A stretch of 64,000 nt of DNA from Blastopirellula sp. J2-11 (GCF_024584705.1 NZ_CP097384.1:4402001-4466000); one strand, 5' to 3'. Shown: positions 43,436 through 52,680, numbered from the stretch's first letter. Notes: generated from the sequence alone by a model not told the origin. Translations and numbers: made by a program.

Positions 43436-44029
43436 ATGTCGGCAATTCTCGAGCGTCCAACGCTCGTTCTCAATCGAAACTGGCAACCCGTTGGGGTCGC
43501 CTCGGTGGCCCGCTCGTTGACCAAGGTCTTTAGCGGTACGGCGAGGATCGTCGATCCGCTCAGCTACCAACTGTACGACTGGGAAGATTGGTCGCAACTT
43601 GTCCCGAACAAGGACGAGCCGTTCATCTCGTCGCAACGGCTGAGGATTCGCGTTCCGGAAGTTGTCACGCTGGTCAACTACGATCGCGTCCCGCGCAATA
43701 CGGTGACGTTCAGTCGTCGTAACGTGTTCAAGCGCGACAACTATACGTGCCAATATTGCGGCTCGCGTCCGGGGAGCGAAAGCTTGACGATCGACCACGT
43801 CCTGCCGCGTGCGCAAGGAGGCGAGTCGAGTTGGGAGAACTGCGTGTTGGCCTGCGTCGAATGCAATCATTCGAAGGCGAACCGCACGCCGCTCCAGGCG
43901 CGAATGCCGTTGCATTCGATCCCGGTCCGGCCGCGCTGGTCACCGGTGTACGCCGCTCGCCGCGTCCGGATTGAATCGTGGGCCAAGTTCATCAGCGAAG
44001 CGTACTGGGATACCGAACTGGGCGCCTAG
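43436..44029 (+). CDS. HNH endonuclease
   Basis: 197 residues, ATG 43436 with AGGGAGAG upstream. The N-terminus LVLNRNWQPVGVASVARSL is characteristic of a widespread chromosomal HNH family. The nuclease core is CQYCG (zinc pair), then SLTIDHVLPRAQGG (catalytic DH), NCVLACVECNHSKANRTP (second zinc pair CxxC and the N-H of HNH). Cytoplasmic; the natural role of this family is not established. It is followed by a strong terminator, so the transcription unit is probably just the tRNA-like sequence and this gene. Confidence 0.9.
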   Translation: MSAILERPTLVLNRNWQPVGVASVARSLTKVFSGTARIVDPLSYQLYDWEDWSQLVPNKDEPFISSQRLRIRVPEVVTLVNYDRVPRNTVTFSRRNVFKRDNYTCQYCGSRPGSESLTIDHVLPRAQGGESSWENCVLACVECNHSKANRTPLQARMPLHSIPVRPRWSPVYAARRVRIESWAKFISEAYWDTELGA

Positions 44030-44056
44030 ACGCGTGCGGAACATGGAAAAACGCAA

Positions 44057-44090
44057 ACAGCCGTCCGAGTTACTCGGACGGCTGTTTTTT
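44057..44090. terminator. Bidirectional terminator between HNH and caspase-like genes
   Basis: Long stem acagccgtccgagt / actcggacggctgt with a tiny loop and T-run (A-run on the other side), between two convergent genes. Confidence 0.92.
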
Positions 44091-44116
44091 AGCGAACGAC
44101 TATACCAAGCGCCAAG

Positions 44117-45721
44117 TTAACCTTTGTTGGCGACGACCGGGGGCGTTTCGACAAGATGCTGCGATTCGAGCTTCACAAGTTCGACGTAATCTTCCCTTGC
44201 CTCTGCGTCCGCCATCACCGCCAGATTGATCGCTAGGGCGCGCGTTTCCAACCAGTATTGAAGACGTTCGAGTTTTACAATTTCGAGTTCGAAATTCTCT
44301 CGTTGCTCGTCCAGCTCTTCGATCGCGCTATCGATTTCTTGGAGCTTGGCGTAGTTCTCATTCTCGAGAATCGCTTGCTTTACGACATCTGCTTCCTCGG
44401 CGAGTAGACGCGCCGTTTCAGGGTGCCAAGGACTGCCGATCTCGGGCCAGCGATGCTGGATCGCTTTAGCGATTTCGCGTTTCGCCGTCCCCAACTCCTG
44501 CTTTTTGTCGCGGAGATCTCCATCGACCTTTTTCTTTTCTTCTCGAATTCGCTGGATCGCTTCCTCGACTTCTTTGCCGCGATCGGCGCCGACAAGCTCA
44601 TACCGTTGGCTGAGACCTTCGATCACCGCTCGTTCGCAGGGATCGGCCGACGCCAACAACACTTCAATCGGAGAATGGCTCGACAGCAAACCGTCTCGAC
44701 CAGTCGTGGCCGAGTAATGTCGCAAGAAAGCGTCTGAAGTCCGCGTGGGGATGTCGATCGTGTCGGCGTTCAGCACAGTATAGGCATGCGCCTCCAACAG
44801 TGAACTGCGTCCGTCTTGATCAAAATCAGGTCGCGTCACCGACTGACCTGTGCGGGTCTCTCCGGTCAGCGCTTCCCAGAAATACGAAGAGTATTCTCGA
44901 TACTCGGCTTGCTGGATGTTTGGCGTACAACCAGCGGCGACCCGATCAGGCACCGTGGAAAAGAACCCGCAGCGCGGATGTTCGGCCATCCCCTTTTCTG
45001 GATCGCCCCCTTTGAAAATCAAGTTGCCGAAACCTCCGCTATAGCATTGCACCATGACGGCGATCACCGGCGCGTCGGCCGGCAGTTCGTCCAGCTTTTC
45101 GGTCCACTCGGTGACCGTCATCTCCTGGGAGTTCCAAAGATGCGTCCGATTGTTGACGAGCGGCTTGGCTCGCTTCTTTGGCTCCTCTTTATTGGAATCG
45201 CCTTCTTTCTTCTTCTCCGATTTCTTCTCCCCTTTCGCAGGTTCTTCTTTGGTCGGCTTCGAGCGACCGCCGTGCCCTGTAAAATAGAAGACCAAACGGT
45301 CTTCTGCCGAGAGACGCTCTGCGAGATCTTGGAGCGACTTCTCAATCATTTCCGGCTCGGCGGCGCCGCTGACGCCGGGGATCGAACTCGAGCGATAGTT
45401 GAACTGGACGCCGTTGCTGGGCCCCACAATCTCGGCCAGCAGCGTACGGAGATCTTCCTCGCCGCGCGTGACATCTTCGTACTGCAGATCGGCCTGCGGA
45501 TTGTCGCCGTCGTCGAACAGGATTTGATGCTCCAGTTGATCCAGCCCCAAGCGAGCGAGGGACCGCTGAAAGTAAAGAACATTATTCTCTAAGGATATCT
45601 GACTGCTCTTGGCGACAGGCCCTCCCCCCACCGTAAAGAAATGATCGGCGGCTTGGACGGACGCAGCGTGCAGCGCGAGTAGGCATAGCCCTACGCACAA
45701 AGAAGATGTCATTCGAACCAT
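44117..45721 (-). CDS. Secreted caspase-like (C13/C14-type) cysteine protease
   Basis: 534 residues from ATG 45721 (MVRMTSSLCVGLCLLALHAA), chosen because it gives a clean signal peptide ending AASVQA-A; the frame is open 20 codons further. The catalytic dyad is visible: His in VFYFTGHGGRS (~residue 152) and Cys in VIAVMVQCYSGGFGN (~225). Between them lies a Lys/Glu-rich low-complexity insert (KGEKKSEKKKEGDSNK). After the protease domain (to ~370), the C-terminal ~160 residues are predicted coiled coil (VEEAIQRIREEKKKVDGDLR; ELDEQRENFELEIVKLERL). Exported, with unknown targets. A single-gene unit convergent with the HNH gene. Confidence 0.82.
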   Translation of the reverse strand: MVRMTSSLCVGLCLLALHAASVQAADHFFTVGGGPVAKSSQISLENNVLYFQRSLARLGLDQLEHQILFDDGDNPQADLQYEDVTRGEEDLRTLLAEIVGPSNGVQFNYRSSSIPGVSGAAEPEMIEKSLQDLAERLSAEDRLVFYFTGHGGRSKPTKEEPAKGEKKSEKKKEGDSNKEEPKKRAKPLVNNRTHLWNSQEMTVTEWTEKLDELPADAPVIAVMVQCYSGGFGNLIFKGGDPEKGMAEHPRCGFFSTVPDRVAAGCTPNIQQAEYREYSSYFWEALTGETRTGQSVTRPDFDQDGRSSLLEAHAYTVLNADTIDIPTRTSDAFLRHYSATTGRDGLLSSHSPIEVLLASADPCERAVIEGLSQRYELVGADRGKEVEEAIQRIREEKKKVDGDLRDKKQELGTAKREIAKAIQHRWPEIGSPWHPETARLLAEEADVVKQAILENENYAKLQEIDSAIEELDEQRENFELEIVKLERLQYWLETRALAINLAVMADAEAREDYVELVKLESQHLVETPPVVANKG

Positions 45722-46036
45722 CGCAAACCTGTTCTCATAGAAGTCAGAGATTTTGACAAATAATGCGCAACGCCAATCCAACGTTTCGCGATAACATGCG
45801 GCTGTTAACGCAACTCTCTACGTGCAACCTAGTTACTTACCACCGCGAACAGTCGCCTGTCGCCGCGCTGCTTGCACCAACCAGATCCGCAGCAGAATGT
45901 ATCGCGCTCCGGCGAATAATGCGGCGAGTTTCCTGCGACGTCGGACGAGTTCAATGGGCGATAGAAGTCCGGCGCACGACGCATGATCAACAAATCACGA
46001 TTGTAACTTGTGTGTGAACGCAATGCAGTTTTTGGT
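45722..46036. other. Intergenic region upstream of the caspase-like gene
   Basis: 315 bp between the caspase-like gene start and the MOSC gene stop, both on the minus strand. No gene recognised. Confidence 0.5.
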
Positions 46037-46504
46037 TCAATGATTTTGCGAAGAATTCGTAGAGAGAGTCACCATGTCGTGCGCCGCGACCTCTCCCGCT
46101 TGAATCACCATCGCGAACCAACCTGTTAGCTTTTCGCGATTCGGTCGCGTCTTTCCGGTCAGCGGATGTTGCGCGTAACAGGGCGCCCAACGGCGAGTCA
46201 AACGCACGATCACTTCGCCTAGCTGAACCTCGGCGCCTTCGACCAATTGACCAAGGCGAATGCCGGCGACCGTGATGTTCTCCCCTACGCTTCCCGGCGG
46301 CGCCGGCTCATCATCGATCGTTAGCTGGTCATATAGCTCGACATCAAACAGACTCACGGCTCGCTCGTTAGTCTCATGCTCGAGATAACGATGCTTATCA
46401 CCGACGATCCCCTGCTGCGTCAACTCGATCGTTGCAACCGAGTAACGGGGAATGCCCCCGGATGTTGAAGTGCAAACCGCGATCACCCTGCCTGTCGCAT
46501 TCAT
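46037..46504 (-). CDS. MOSC domain protein
   Basis: 155 residues, ATG 46504. Fits a stand-alone MOSC beta-barrel (related to the molybdenum cofactor sulfurase C-terminal domain and YiiM): GIVGDKHRYLEHETNERAVS, PPGSVGENITVAGI, QLGEVIVRLTRRWAPC. The Cys in RRWAPCY corresponds to the conserved MOSC cysteine. It starts 6 nt after the kptA stop codon on the same strand, so the two are probably co-transcribed. The substrate is unknown; MOSC proteins act in metal-sulfur or N-hydroxylated substrate chemistry. Confidence 0.82.
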   Translation of the reverse strand: MNATGRVIAVCTSTSGGIPRYSVATIELTQQGIVGDKHRYLEHETNERAVSLFDVELYDQLTIDDEPAPPGSVGENITVAGIRLGQLVEGAEVQLGEVIVRLTRRWAPCYAQHPLTGKTRPNREKLTGWFAMVIQAGEVAAHDMVTLSTNSSQNH

Positions 46505-46510
46505 TTTGAG

Positions 46511-47059
46511 TTATTCCAAAATAGTTAAGTAAGCAGGGGGAACTTCGTCTGTCAGCCAAACCTGGTTGGGCGTCACGTAAAACAAATAACCATCGGCATG
46601 CATTCGTCGAGCTGCGATTTGCAACAACACCGGCTTACCCCGTCGTTGCCCAACGGCGCTGGCCGCTTGCGGATCGTGATGAAGATGAACGTGATGGCGT
46701 TTCATTTTTTTCAGCCCTGTCTCCAGAATAATCGCGACCGACGTCTCCGGCGTTCCATGCAGCAACACCTCAGGCGGCACGGCTGTTTCATAGCCCAGCT
46801 CCACTTCGACCGAATGCCCTTGCGCCGCGCGGATCCGTCGCCCGTCCGCTGAAAACAGGAAACGCCGCTTATCGTTTCGCGTCACGACTTCTTGCAGCTC
46901 CGCCAAGGTCAACGGCCGACTTTCGCGATTGATCGCGGCGAGCAACGCGTCGACTTCGATCCAACCCTGCTCATCGAGTTCGATTCCAATTTTATCGGGC
47001 TGATGTCGCAGCACCAAGCTAAGAAATTTGCTCGTCTTTATAAGCTGTTTCTCGTCCAT
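46511..47059 (-). CDS. kptA: RNA 2'-phosphotransferase Tpt1/KptA
   Basis: 182 residues from ATG 47059 (MDEKQLIKTSKFLSLVLRHQ), the family-typical start; a GTG at 47068 would add three residues. The protein removes a 2'-phosphate from RNA using NAD+. Expected active-site basic residues are present: the VLRH motif, RIRAAQGHS, LLHGTPE, KRHHVHLHHDP. The N-lobe is winged-helix-like and the C-lobe is the NAD-binding ADP-ribosyl fold. Bacterial substrates are uncertain. It lies just upstream of the MOSC gene, and the nearby pncB-nrtR-pncA operon is another NAD-related unit, but this may be coincidence. Confidence 0.93.
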   Translation of the reverse strand: MDEKQLIKTSKFLSLVLRHQPDKIGIELDEQGWIEVDALLAAINRESRPLTLAELQEVVTRNDKRRFLFSADGRRIRAAQGHSVEVELGYETAVPPEVLLHGTPETSVAIILETGLKKMKRHHVHLHHDPQAASAVGQRRGKPVLLQIAARRMHADGYLFYVTPNQVWLTDEVPPAYLTILE

Positions 47060-47128
47060 CTCTTTCACTGAATCTCTATCTTGAATGATTGAAGTTAGGC
47101 AATGGAAAATTGCCGCCGCCTATTTACT

Positions 47129-47692
47129 CTTCATAGCCCGAAGCGCGAGCTTTGAGGTTGCGCTATTGGGCAATTCAGGAAGTGTTGAACACGGGTGAAG
47201 CACGATCAAACAGGTTCCGAATCCACCGAAAATCGTCACACTAGAGCGCTTTTCAGCAAGCTGAACAAAGAGTCCTCTGTCGTCTAGCTTCTCCCCCAAA
47301 ATCAGCCGCACGGCGTTAGCCGCGGTTTTTGTCTCCAATTTTCCGTCGACAAAGAGTTCCTGTCAGAAACCGCGGCTAACGCCGTGCGGCTGATGTCGAT
47401 ACGTGCCGCGCAGCGCCGTCTTCACTTTCAAGCGTTGGAAAATCAAAATGGGTCAGCTAGCGGAAAACCGTCACACTAGCCCGCCAGCGCCAGCGAGGGA
47501 CTAGAGTTGGCGATCCTAACACGGATTGAAGTGGCGAGCCGTATTCCCTCGCTGGCGCAGCGGGCTAGTGTGACGGTTTTCCGCTTGATTCCCATCGTGT
47601 TTTACCGCTCTTCATCCGTGGCTTTGCCGTGTTCGATTCTTCTATTCTGTCAAAAAAGCGCAACTTCAAAGCTCGCGCTGCGGGCTACGAAG
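47129..47692. repeat. Composite palindromic repeat cluster (modules A, C, B)
   Basis: Module A at 47129-47168 (cttcatagcccgaagcgcga) and its inverted form at 47655-47692 (ending cgggctacgaag) enclose a module C hairpin (cggcgttagccgcggttttt / agaaaccgcggctaacgccg, ~47305-47392) and a module B hairpin (ctagcccgccagcgccagcg near 47477 / gctggcgcagcgggctagtg ending ~47571). The stretch after the left A (gcaattcaggaagtgttgaa, then cgaatccaccgaaaatcgtc) is almost identical to that at 5177-5245. No gene in this ~650-bp gap. Confidence 0.85.
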
Positions 47693-47713
47693 AGGGATGC
47701 TTGCCCCATTTTT

Positions 47714-48331
47714 CTAGGGGGCGATGTCAGCGCTTTGAATCAGGGTGACGCCGTGCGCTTTCATCTCCTCCAAAGCGGCGTTCACATCGCCGGGGCTTAA
47801 ATCAACGCCGCGACACGCGTCCACAATCAACCATACGCGGTATCCCAGGTCGATCGCGTCGAGCGCCGTATATTTGACGCAATAGTCTGTCGCGAGTCCC
47901 GCGAGATAAAGTTCGGCGACTCCCTTGGCTTGCAGCCAGTCATGCAAACCGGTGGCGTGTCGGCGATCGTTGTCGAAAAAGCCGCTATAGCTATCGACTT
48001 GCGGATCATCTCCTTTGTAGGCGACATGATCGATCGCACTCGTCTGCAAGTCATCTGAAAATTCGCTGCCCTTCGTCTGTTGAATGCAATGATCCGGCCA
48101 CAAGATCTGCGGTAGTCCATGCAAGTCAATCTGCTGGCCGACCGCGTATCCGTGATGTTGACTCGCGAAACTTTCGTGCTTAGGCGGATGCCAATCTTTG
48201 GTCGCGACGACCAGGTCAAACTTTCGCAGACAAGCGTTAATGATCGGCACAATTTGATCTCCCTCAGCGACCGCCAGACTGCCGCCGGGAAGAAAGTCCT
48301 TTTGCACGTCGATCAGCAATAAAGCGCGCAT
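47714..48331 (-). CDS. pncA: Nicotinamidase/isochorismatase-family hydrolase
   Basis: 205 residues from ATG 48331 (MRALLLIDVQKDFLPGGSLA) preceded by AAGGAG; the frame is open 12 codons upstream. It hydrolyses nicotinamide to nicotinate in NAD salvage. The catalytic Asp is in LIDVQKDF, the metal site in TKDWHPPKHESF, the catalytic Lys in DHVAYKGDDPQ, and the cis-peptide/nucleophile Cys in LAGLATDYCVKYTALDA. It is the last gene of the pncB-nrtR-pncA operon, with a 13-bp gap to nrtR. Confidence 0.93.
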   Translation of the reverse strand: MRALLLIDVQKDFLPGGSLAVAEGDQIVPIINACLRKFDLVVATKDWHPPKHESFASQHHGYAVGQQIDLHGLPQILWPDHCIQQTKGSEFSDDLQTSAIDHVAYKGDDPQVDSYSGFFDNDRRHATGLHDWLQAKGVAELYLAGLATDYCVKYTALDAIDLGYRVWLIVDACRGVDLSPGDVNAALEEMKAHGVTLIQSADIAP

Positions 48332-48344
48332 GTTCACCGGCTCC

Positions 48345-49034
48345 TTACAATTCGAAGTGAAATCCATTTTTGACGAGTTGCTCGTACTTCTCGCGATTGA
48401 AACGATAAAGCCGAGCCGCGCGATGCGAAACGTCGCGTTCCACTTCCTGCAAGTCTTCTAGTACACCTAGCCCCAACGCCTTCTTGCGAAAGTTCCGCTT
48501 GTCGAGCGAGCGTCCGAGCACCGTCTCGTACATCCGTTGCAATTGCCGGAGCGAAAACTTCTCCGGCAGCAGTTCAAATCCAATCGGCTGATAGCGAACC
48601 TTCCCTTGCAATCGCTCTTGCGCCATTTGCAAAATTTGCTCGTGATCGAACGCCAGCGACGGCAGGTCATCGAGTTCAAACCATGCGGCGGCTCGCGCGT
48701 CGGTCGCCGCTTCAACCTGGTGATCTTTCAAATTTACCAGCGCGTAATAGGCGATCGTAATCACGCGGGTACGAGGATCACGATCGACCGCGCCAAAGGT
48801 GTAAAGTTGCTCCAAAAAGAGATCGCTAACGCCGGTCTCTTCTTGCAACTCACGCAGCGCCGCTTGATCGAGCGATTCGTCCATCTCGACAAAACCGCCC
48901 GGCAACGCCCAACGCCCTTCGTACGGATCGGCGTCGCGTTGGACCAACAGAATTTTCAGGCCGTCTTCATCCAGACCGAAAATCACGCAGTCGACCGTGA
49001 CCGATGGTCGAGCATATTCGTAAACAAACGACAT
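48345..49034 (-). CDS. nrtR: NrtR-type Nudix regulator of NAD metabolism
   Basis: 229 residues. Residues ~1-145 are a Nudix domain and ~155-229 a winged helix ([37 protein letters not shown]), the NrtR architecture: an ADP-ribose-sensing repressor of NAD biosynthesis genes. The Nudix box [20 protein letters not shown] + ETG keeps all consensus Glu residues, so hydrolase activity is possible in addition to sensing. It sits 3 bp after pncB and 13 bp before pncA. The candidate operator is at 50534-50554 before pncB. Confidence 0.9.
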   Translation of the reverse strand: MSFVYEYARPSVTVDCVIFGLDEDGLKILLVQRDADPYEGRWALPGGFVEMDESLDQAALRELQEETGVSDLFLEQLYTFGAVDRDPRTRVITIAYYALVNLKDHQVEAATDARAAAWFELDDLPSLAFDHEQILQMAQERLQGKVRYQPIGFELLPEKFSLRQLQRMYETVLGRSLDKRNFRKKALGLGVLEDLQEVERDVSHRAARLYRFNREKYEQLVKNGFHFEL

Positions 49035-49037
49035 GGC

Positions 49038-50510
49038 TTAAACCTCCTCGCGCCAACCATGAGCCTCGCGAATCATCTGTTCGCGTTGCCGGAACAGCTT
49101 TTTATCGATCCCCACCGGATAACTGTGCGGATTTAAAAGCCGCAACACGCTGGGGTGAAATTGCTCAAGCTGAGCTTTGGTTCTCGCTTGCATCTCGGCC
49201 AACGGGGGCGATGTGTAGACGACTTCGCCTTGACGCATGACCGGCAGCAATAGCGACTCGCTCTCCAGCTTCGCCGGCAATTTCTTCCGGCGAAGCGGAT
49301 CGGCCGGGTCGAAAATCGCATTCAAGTCAGGCTCGCCCAGCAGTTCGTCGTACATCAGATCGCCGGCGACTTGACCAGCTTGCAGAAAGCGCCGCACTTG
49401 CAAGCGGCCAGGAATGGTCGTTTTGATCCGTTGCTCCGAGAGCTTGATGCGATGCTCCCACTGGCCCGCTTCGTTTTGAATTGCGGCCAGTTTGTAAACG
49501 CCTCCCAAAGCTGGCTGATCATAGGCGGTCGCCAAGCGGGTGCCGACTCCCCAAATCGAAATCTTGGCGCCTTGCTGTTTCAAGCTCTGGATGACATGTT
49601 CATCCAAGTCGCTGCTGCCGACGATCGCCGCTTCGGGAAAGCCGGCGTCATCCAGCAAACGACGAGCTTCGATGCTTAGATAAGCGAGATCGCCCGAGTC
49701 GAGCCGGATGCCGGCCAGTTTGTGCCCCCGCTTCCGCAGGTCTTGCCCCACTTCAATCGCATGGCGGACGCCGTCGAGCGTGTCGTAAGTGTCGACCAAA
49801 AAGACGCAGTTGTTGGGCATGACTTCGGCGTAGTCAGCAAACGCTTCCCGTTCGTCTCCGTAGGCCATCACCCAGCTATGAGCGTGGGTCCCTCGTACCG
49901 GAATTCCCAGCAGCTTGCCCGCGAGCACGTTGGAAGTCGCCGCGGCGCCGCCGATATACGCCGCTCTCGTACCGGTGAGGCCGCCATCGATCCCTTGGGC
50001 ACGCCGCAAGCCAAACTCCAGCACCGGCTGGCCGCGAGCCGCCTGGCAGATGCGAGCCGACTTGGTGGCGACCAACGTCGAAAAGTTGATCAGATTCAGC
50101 AGAGGAGTTTCCAACAACTGAGCGACCAGCAGAGGAGCGGTAACACGCACCAACGGTTCGTTCGGAAAGACGAGCGTCCCCTCCGCGATCGCATCGATAT
50201 CGCCGGTAAAGCGAAGCTTCGCCAGGTAAGCGAAGAATTCTTCCTCGAACAAAGGACGATCGTCATTCCCACGGAGCGTGGCCAGATAGCTCAAATCGTC
50301 GTCGTCAAACCGAAATTGTCGCACGTAATCGAGGGCCAATTCCAAACCGGCGGCGACCGCATATCCCCCGCTGAACGGCAGTTTTCGGAAGAAAAGCTGA
50401 AACGTCGCCATGCGATCCGCACGCCGCTGCTTCCAGTAGCCGTAAGCCATCGTGAGCTGATACAGGTCGGTCAAGAGTGCGAGCGACCCACGATAGAGGG
50501 TAGGCAACAT
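49038..50510 (-). CDS. pncB: Nicotinate phosphoribosyltransferase
   Basis: 490 residues from ATG 50510 ([20 protein letters not shown]) with GGAGG 8 nt upstream. It converts nicotinate + PRPP to nicotinate mononucleotide. Signatures: [14 protein letters not shown] at the N-terminus, [14 protein letters not shown] (~175), [20 protein letters not shown] with the catalytic His region, [16 protein letters not shown] and [14 protein letters not shown] (phosphoribosyl binding). The length is that of the longer PncB group. First gene of the NAD-salvage operon; the product of PncA is its substrate. Confidence 0.95.
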   Translation of the reverse strand: MLPTLYRGSLALLTDLYQLTMAYGYWKQRRADRMATFQLFFRKLPFSGGYAVAAGLELALDYVRQFRFDDDDLSYLATLRGNDDRPLFEEEFFAYLAKLRFTGDIDAIAEGTLVFPNEPLVRVTAPLLVAQLLETPLLNLINFSTLVATKSARICQAARGQPVLEFGLRRAQGIDGGLTGTRAAYIGGAAATSNVLAGKLLGIPVRGTHAHSWVMAYGDEREAFADYAEVMPNNCVFLVDTYDTLDGVRHAIEVGQDLRKRGHKLAGIRLDSGDLAYLSIEARRLLDDAGFPEAAIVGSSDLDEHVIQSLKQQGAKISIWGVGTRLATAYDQPALGGVYKLAAIQNEAGQWEHRIKLSEQRIKTTIPGRLQVRRFLQAGQVAGDLMYDELLGEPDLNAIFDPADPLRRKKLPAKLESESLLLPVMRQGEVVYTSPPLAEMQARTKAQLEQFHPSVLRLLNPHSYPVGIDKKLFRQREQMIREAHGWREEV

Positions 50511-50533
50511 GATTTTCGCCTCCGAAGGAACCA

Positions 50534-50554
50534 ATAGTGTCTTCTGTACACTAT
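50534..50554. promoter_or_regulatory. 21-bp palindrome, candidate NrtR operator
   Basis: ATAGTGT-N7-ACACTAT, perfect 7-bp arms, centred about 34 bp upstream of the pncB start. Size and position fit NrtR sites, which are ~21-bp palindromes before the operons they control. The match to a published NrtR consensus was not computed. Confidence 0.75.
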
Positions 50555-50728
50555 AGATACCGCACTCGAGCGGCCAGGTTCGCCGTGAACCGAAATATTC
50601 CGAAAAAAAATGCGGGCATCCAGGCCAAGAGACCTGTTGACGGTTTGGCGTAAGTCCGTTTCTAATCGTCCCTTTGACTGGCGCCTGAGCCTTTTTTTCC
50701 CACTGCGAGATCTTGGTAGGTTTTCTCC

Positions 50729-51058
50729 ATGTCGCTCGTTTCCCCCTCTGCTTTGCCCTTGGAAGCGGATCCTATGCACGAAGCAGCCCCCGAAGTCACT
50801 GCTCTGGTCACCGGCGAACTGTCGGACGACGGAGATGTGGATGACTACGACACCTTCGATGATGATGACTTCGACGATGATTTCGACGAAGACTTTGAAG
50901 ATTTCGAAGACCAGGAAGAGCTTGGCGACGGATTCGACGACGACTTATTGTCCGATGACGATGATGACGACGCCGATCCCTCGATCTTTGAAGAAGAAGA
51001 CGACGAAAAAGAGGACGAGGAAGAAAAAGAGGACAAAGAGGACGACGACAAAGACTAA
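50729..51058 (+). CDS. Small extremely acidic protein
   Basis: 109 residues, ATG 50729 with GGTAGG upstream. After a neutral N-terminus ([20 protein letters not shown]) the protein is almost only Asp and Glu, with some Phe and Lys (for example [20 protein letters not shown]). No fold can be predicted; likely disordered. It is divergent from pncB and ends before a bidirectional terminator. The coding frame is credible because of the RBS, the terminator and the strongly biased composition; a repeat-rich non-coding origin cannot be excluded. Confidence 0.6.
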   Translation: MSLVSPSALPLEADPMHEAAPEVTALVTGELSDDGDVDDYDTFDDDDFDDDFDEDFEDFEDQEELGDGFDDDLLSDDDDDDADPSIFEEEDDEKEDEEEKEDKEDDDKD

Positions 51059-51108
51059 CGCAAGCCGCTCTGCGTCGTCTGACGCGGCGTCGCGTCTGAG
51101 CATCCAAC

Positions 51109-51140
51109 AAAAAAGCCCCGCATTTTGCGGGGCTTTTTTT
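51109..51140. terminator. Bidirectional rho-independent terminator
   Basis: aaaaagccccgca / tgcggggcttttt with a short TT loop region, located between the acidic-protein gene (+) and the FHA gene (-). Confidence 0.93.
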
Positions 51141-51168
51141 CATGTTTTTCGTTCGGATGGCAAAGATA

Positions 51169-51579
51169 TTATTCGCCGCCAAATCGTCGCGAACTGCTGT
51201 TGATGCCGGCTCGCTCTAACAACGACTTGCTGAGAATGTCTTCCATCACATTCTCTTCAGCCGGCGGCGGCCCAACGGCGCCTAGTTCGGATGGATCATA
51301 CTTCAGTTCGTACTCATGCTTCGCGATCGCGATCTTATCACCGGGATCGATCCGCTTTTCGCCGGTCTGAACGCGCTGGCTGTTGACCTTCGTGCCGTTA
51401 CGGCTGTTTTGATCGATTACGAACCAGTACCCTTTGTTCACATAGAGTTGGCAGTGATTGGACGAAACGTTTTTGAATCGCAGCACGATATCACACGTTT
51501 CTCGCCGTCCAACCAACAAACTTTTCTTCAGCAGGGGAATAGGATCCCCCCCGCCCACAGGAATGAGCTCACCAAACAT
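51169..51579 (-). CDS. FHA domain protein
   Basis: 136 residues from ATG 51579 (MFGELIPVGGGDPIPLLKKS), preferred over an ATG at 51627 because GAGG lies 8 nt before it. Nearly the whole protein is one forkhead-associated domain that binds phosphothreonine peptides: LLVGRRETCDIVLR (conserved Gly-Arg), VSSNHCQLY (Ser and His of the binding site), NSRNGTKVNSQRV. The C-terminal ~40 residues are a tail (EENVMEDILSKSLLERAG). No kinase gene adjacent. Divergent from the radical SAM gene at 51650. Confidence 0.92.
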   Translation of the reverse strand: MFGELIPVGGGDPIPLLKKSLLVGRRETCDIVLRFKNVSSNHCQLYVNKGYWFVIDQNSRNGTKVNSQRVQTGEKRIDPGDKIAIAKHEYELKYDPSELGAVGPPPAEENVMEDILSKSLLERAGINSSSRRFGGE

Positions 51580-51649
51580 TGACGTGCCTCTTCGAAGTGC
51601 CTCTTCGATTTTCGTCCCTTGGCCCATGACGAAAATTATTTAAGATGAG

Positions 51650-52675
51650 ATGAACATTGGCCTTACGGATCACTCTAACACCTTCAAGAAAGCAGTCAAC
51701 AATCCGTTGGTCCTTACTCCCCCCCAGACAAATCCCGATTGGCGACTCGCCGGGCATCGCTACTATTCGTATAACTTCTTTCTGCGTAAGAAGTTTGGGC
51801 AGCGCATCCAAAAAGTTAGCGTCGATGCAAAATTTACTTGCCCCAATGTGGACGGTTCGGTAGCCAAAGGGGGTTGTACCTTTTGTGACAATCGTAGCTT
51901 CAGCCCCAGCCGCCGAGTTCCGATTCGCAAGATCACCGACCAAATCGACGACGGTATCCGCCGCCTCAAGATGCGCTACAAGGTCGAACGGTTTATCGCC
52001 TACTTTCAACCGGCGACCAATACGTACGCTCCGGTCGAACGACTCCGTCCGCTCTACGAGCAGGCGGTGTCGCACGAGAAGGTTGTCGGCATGGCGATCG
52101 GCACGCGGCCCGATTGCGTCCCTGCACCGGTGATGGATCTGCTGGCCGAAATGGCGGAACGTACCTATCTGACAGTCGAATATGGCCTGCAAACGATCCA
52201 CAATCGCTCGCTCGATTGGATGAACCGCGGACATCACGTCGACGCGTTCTACGACGCCGTCGAACGCAGCCAGGGGCTCGGCTTTGAAATCTGCGCCCAC
52301 GTCATGCTAGGGCTCCCCGGCGAATCGCACGCAGACATGATGGCGACCGCCCAAGCGATCGCCCAGTCGCCGATCCAATCGGTCAAAATCCACAATCTTT
52401 ACTGCGTCAAAAAAACGCCGCTGGCCGATCAAGTCGCCGCCGGCGAGGTTCGCCTGATGGAGTTGGACGAGTACGCAAGCACGTTGGTCGATTTCCTCGA
52501 GTTGTTGCCGCCGCACATGCTGGTCGAACGGACGATCGGCGACGCTCCGCCTGACTACTTTGTCGGCCCCTCGTGGTGTCTCGACAAACCGACCGCGCTC
52601 AAAACGATCGCCGCCGAGCTGGAGCGCCGCGATACCTGGCAAGGCAAGCTGGTCCCGAGCGGCGCCGATGCTTGA
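51650..52675 (+). CDS. Radical SAM protein, YhcC/TIGR01212 family
   Basis: 341 residues, ATG 51650. Family features: GHRYYSYNFFLRKKFGQRIQ followed by the cluster motif CPNVDGSVAKGGCTFC (cysteines C-x11-C-x2-C), then QPATNTYAPVERLRPLYEQA and ICAHVMLGLPGESHADMMAT. Binds a 4Fe-4S cluster and SAM. The exact reaction of this family is uncertain, with roles in tRNA/histone-acetyltransferase-like context proposed for relatives. Divergent from the FHA gene. Confidence 0.9.
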   Translation: MNIGLTDHSNTFKKAVNNPLVLTPPQTNPDWRLAGHRYYSYNFFLRKKFGQRIQKVSVDAKFTCPNVDGSVAKGGCTFCDNRSFSPSRRVPIRKITDQIDDGIRRLKMRYKVERFIAYFQPATNTYAPVERLRPLYEQAVSHEKVVGMAIGTRPDCVPAPVMDLLAEMAERTYLTVEYGLQTIHNRSLDWMNRGHHVDAFYDAVERSQGLGFEICAHVMLGLPGESHADMMATAQAIAQSPIQSVKIHNLYCVKKTPLADQVAAGEVRLMELDEYASTLVDFLELLPPHMLVERTIGDAPPDYFVGPSWCLDKPTALKTIAAELERRDTWQGKLVPSGADA

Positions 52676-52680
52676 ACGAT

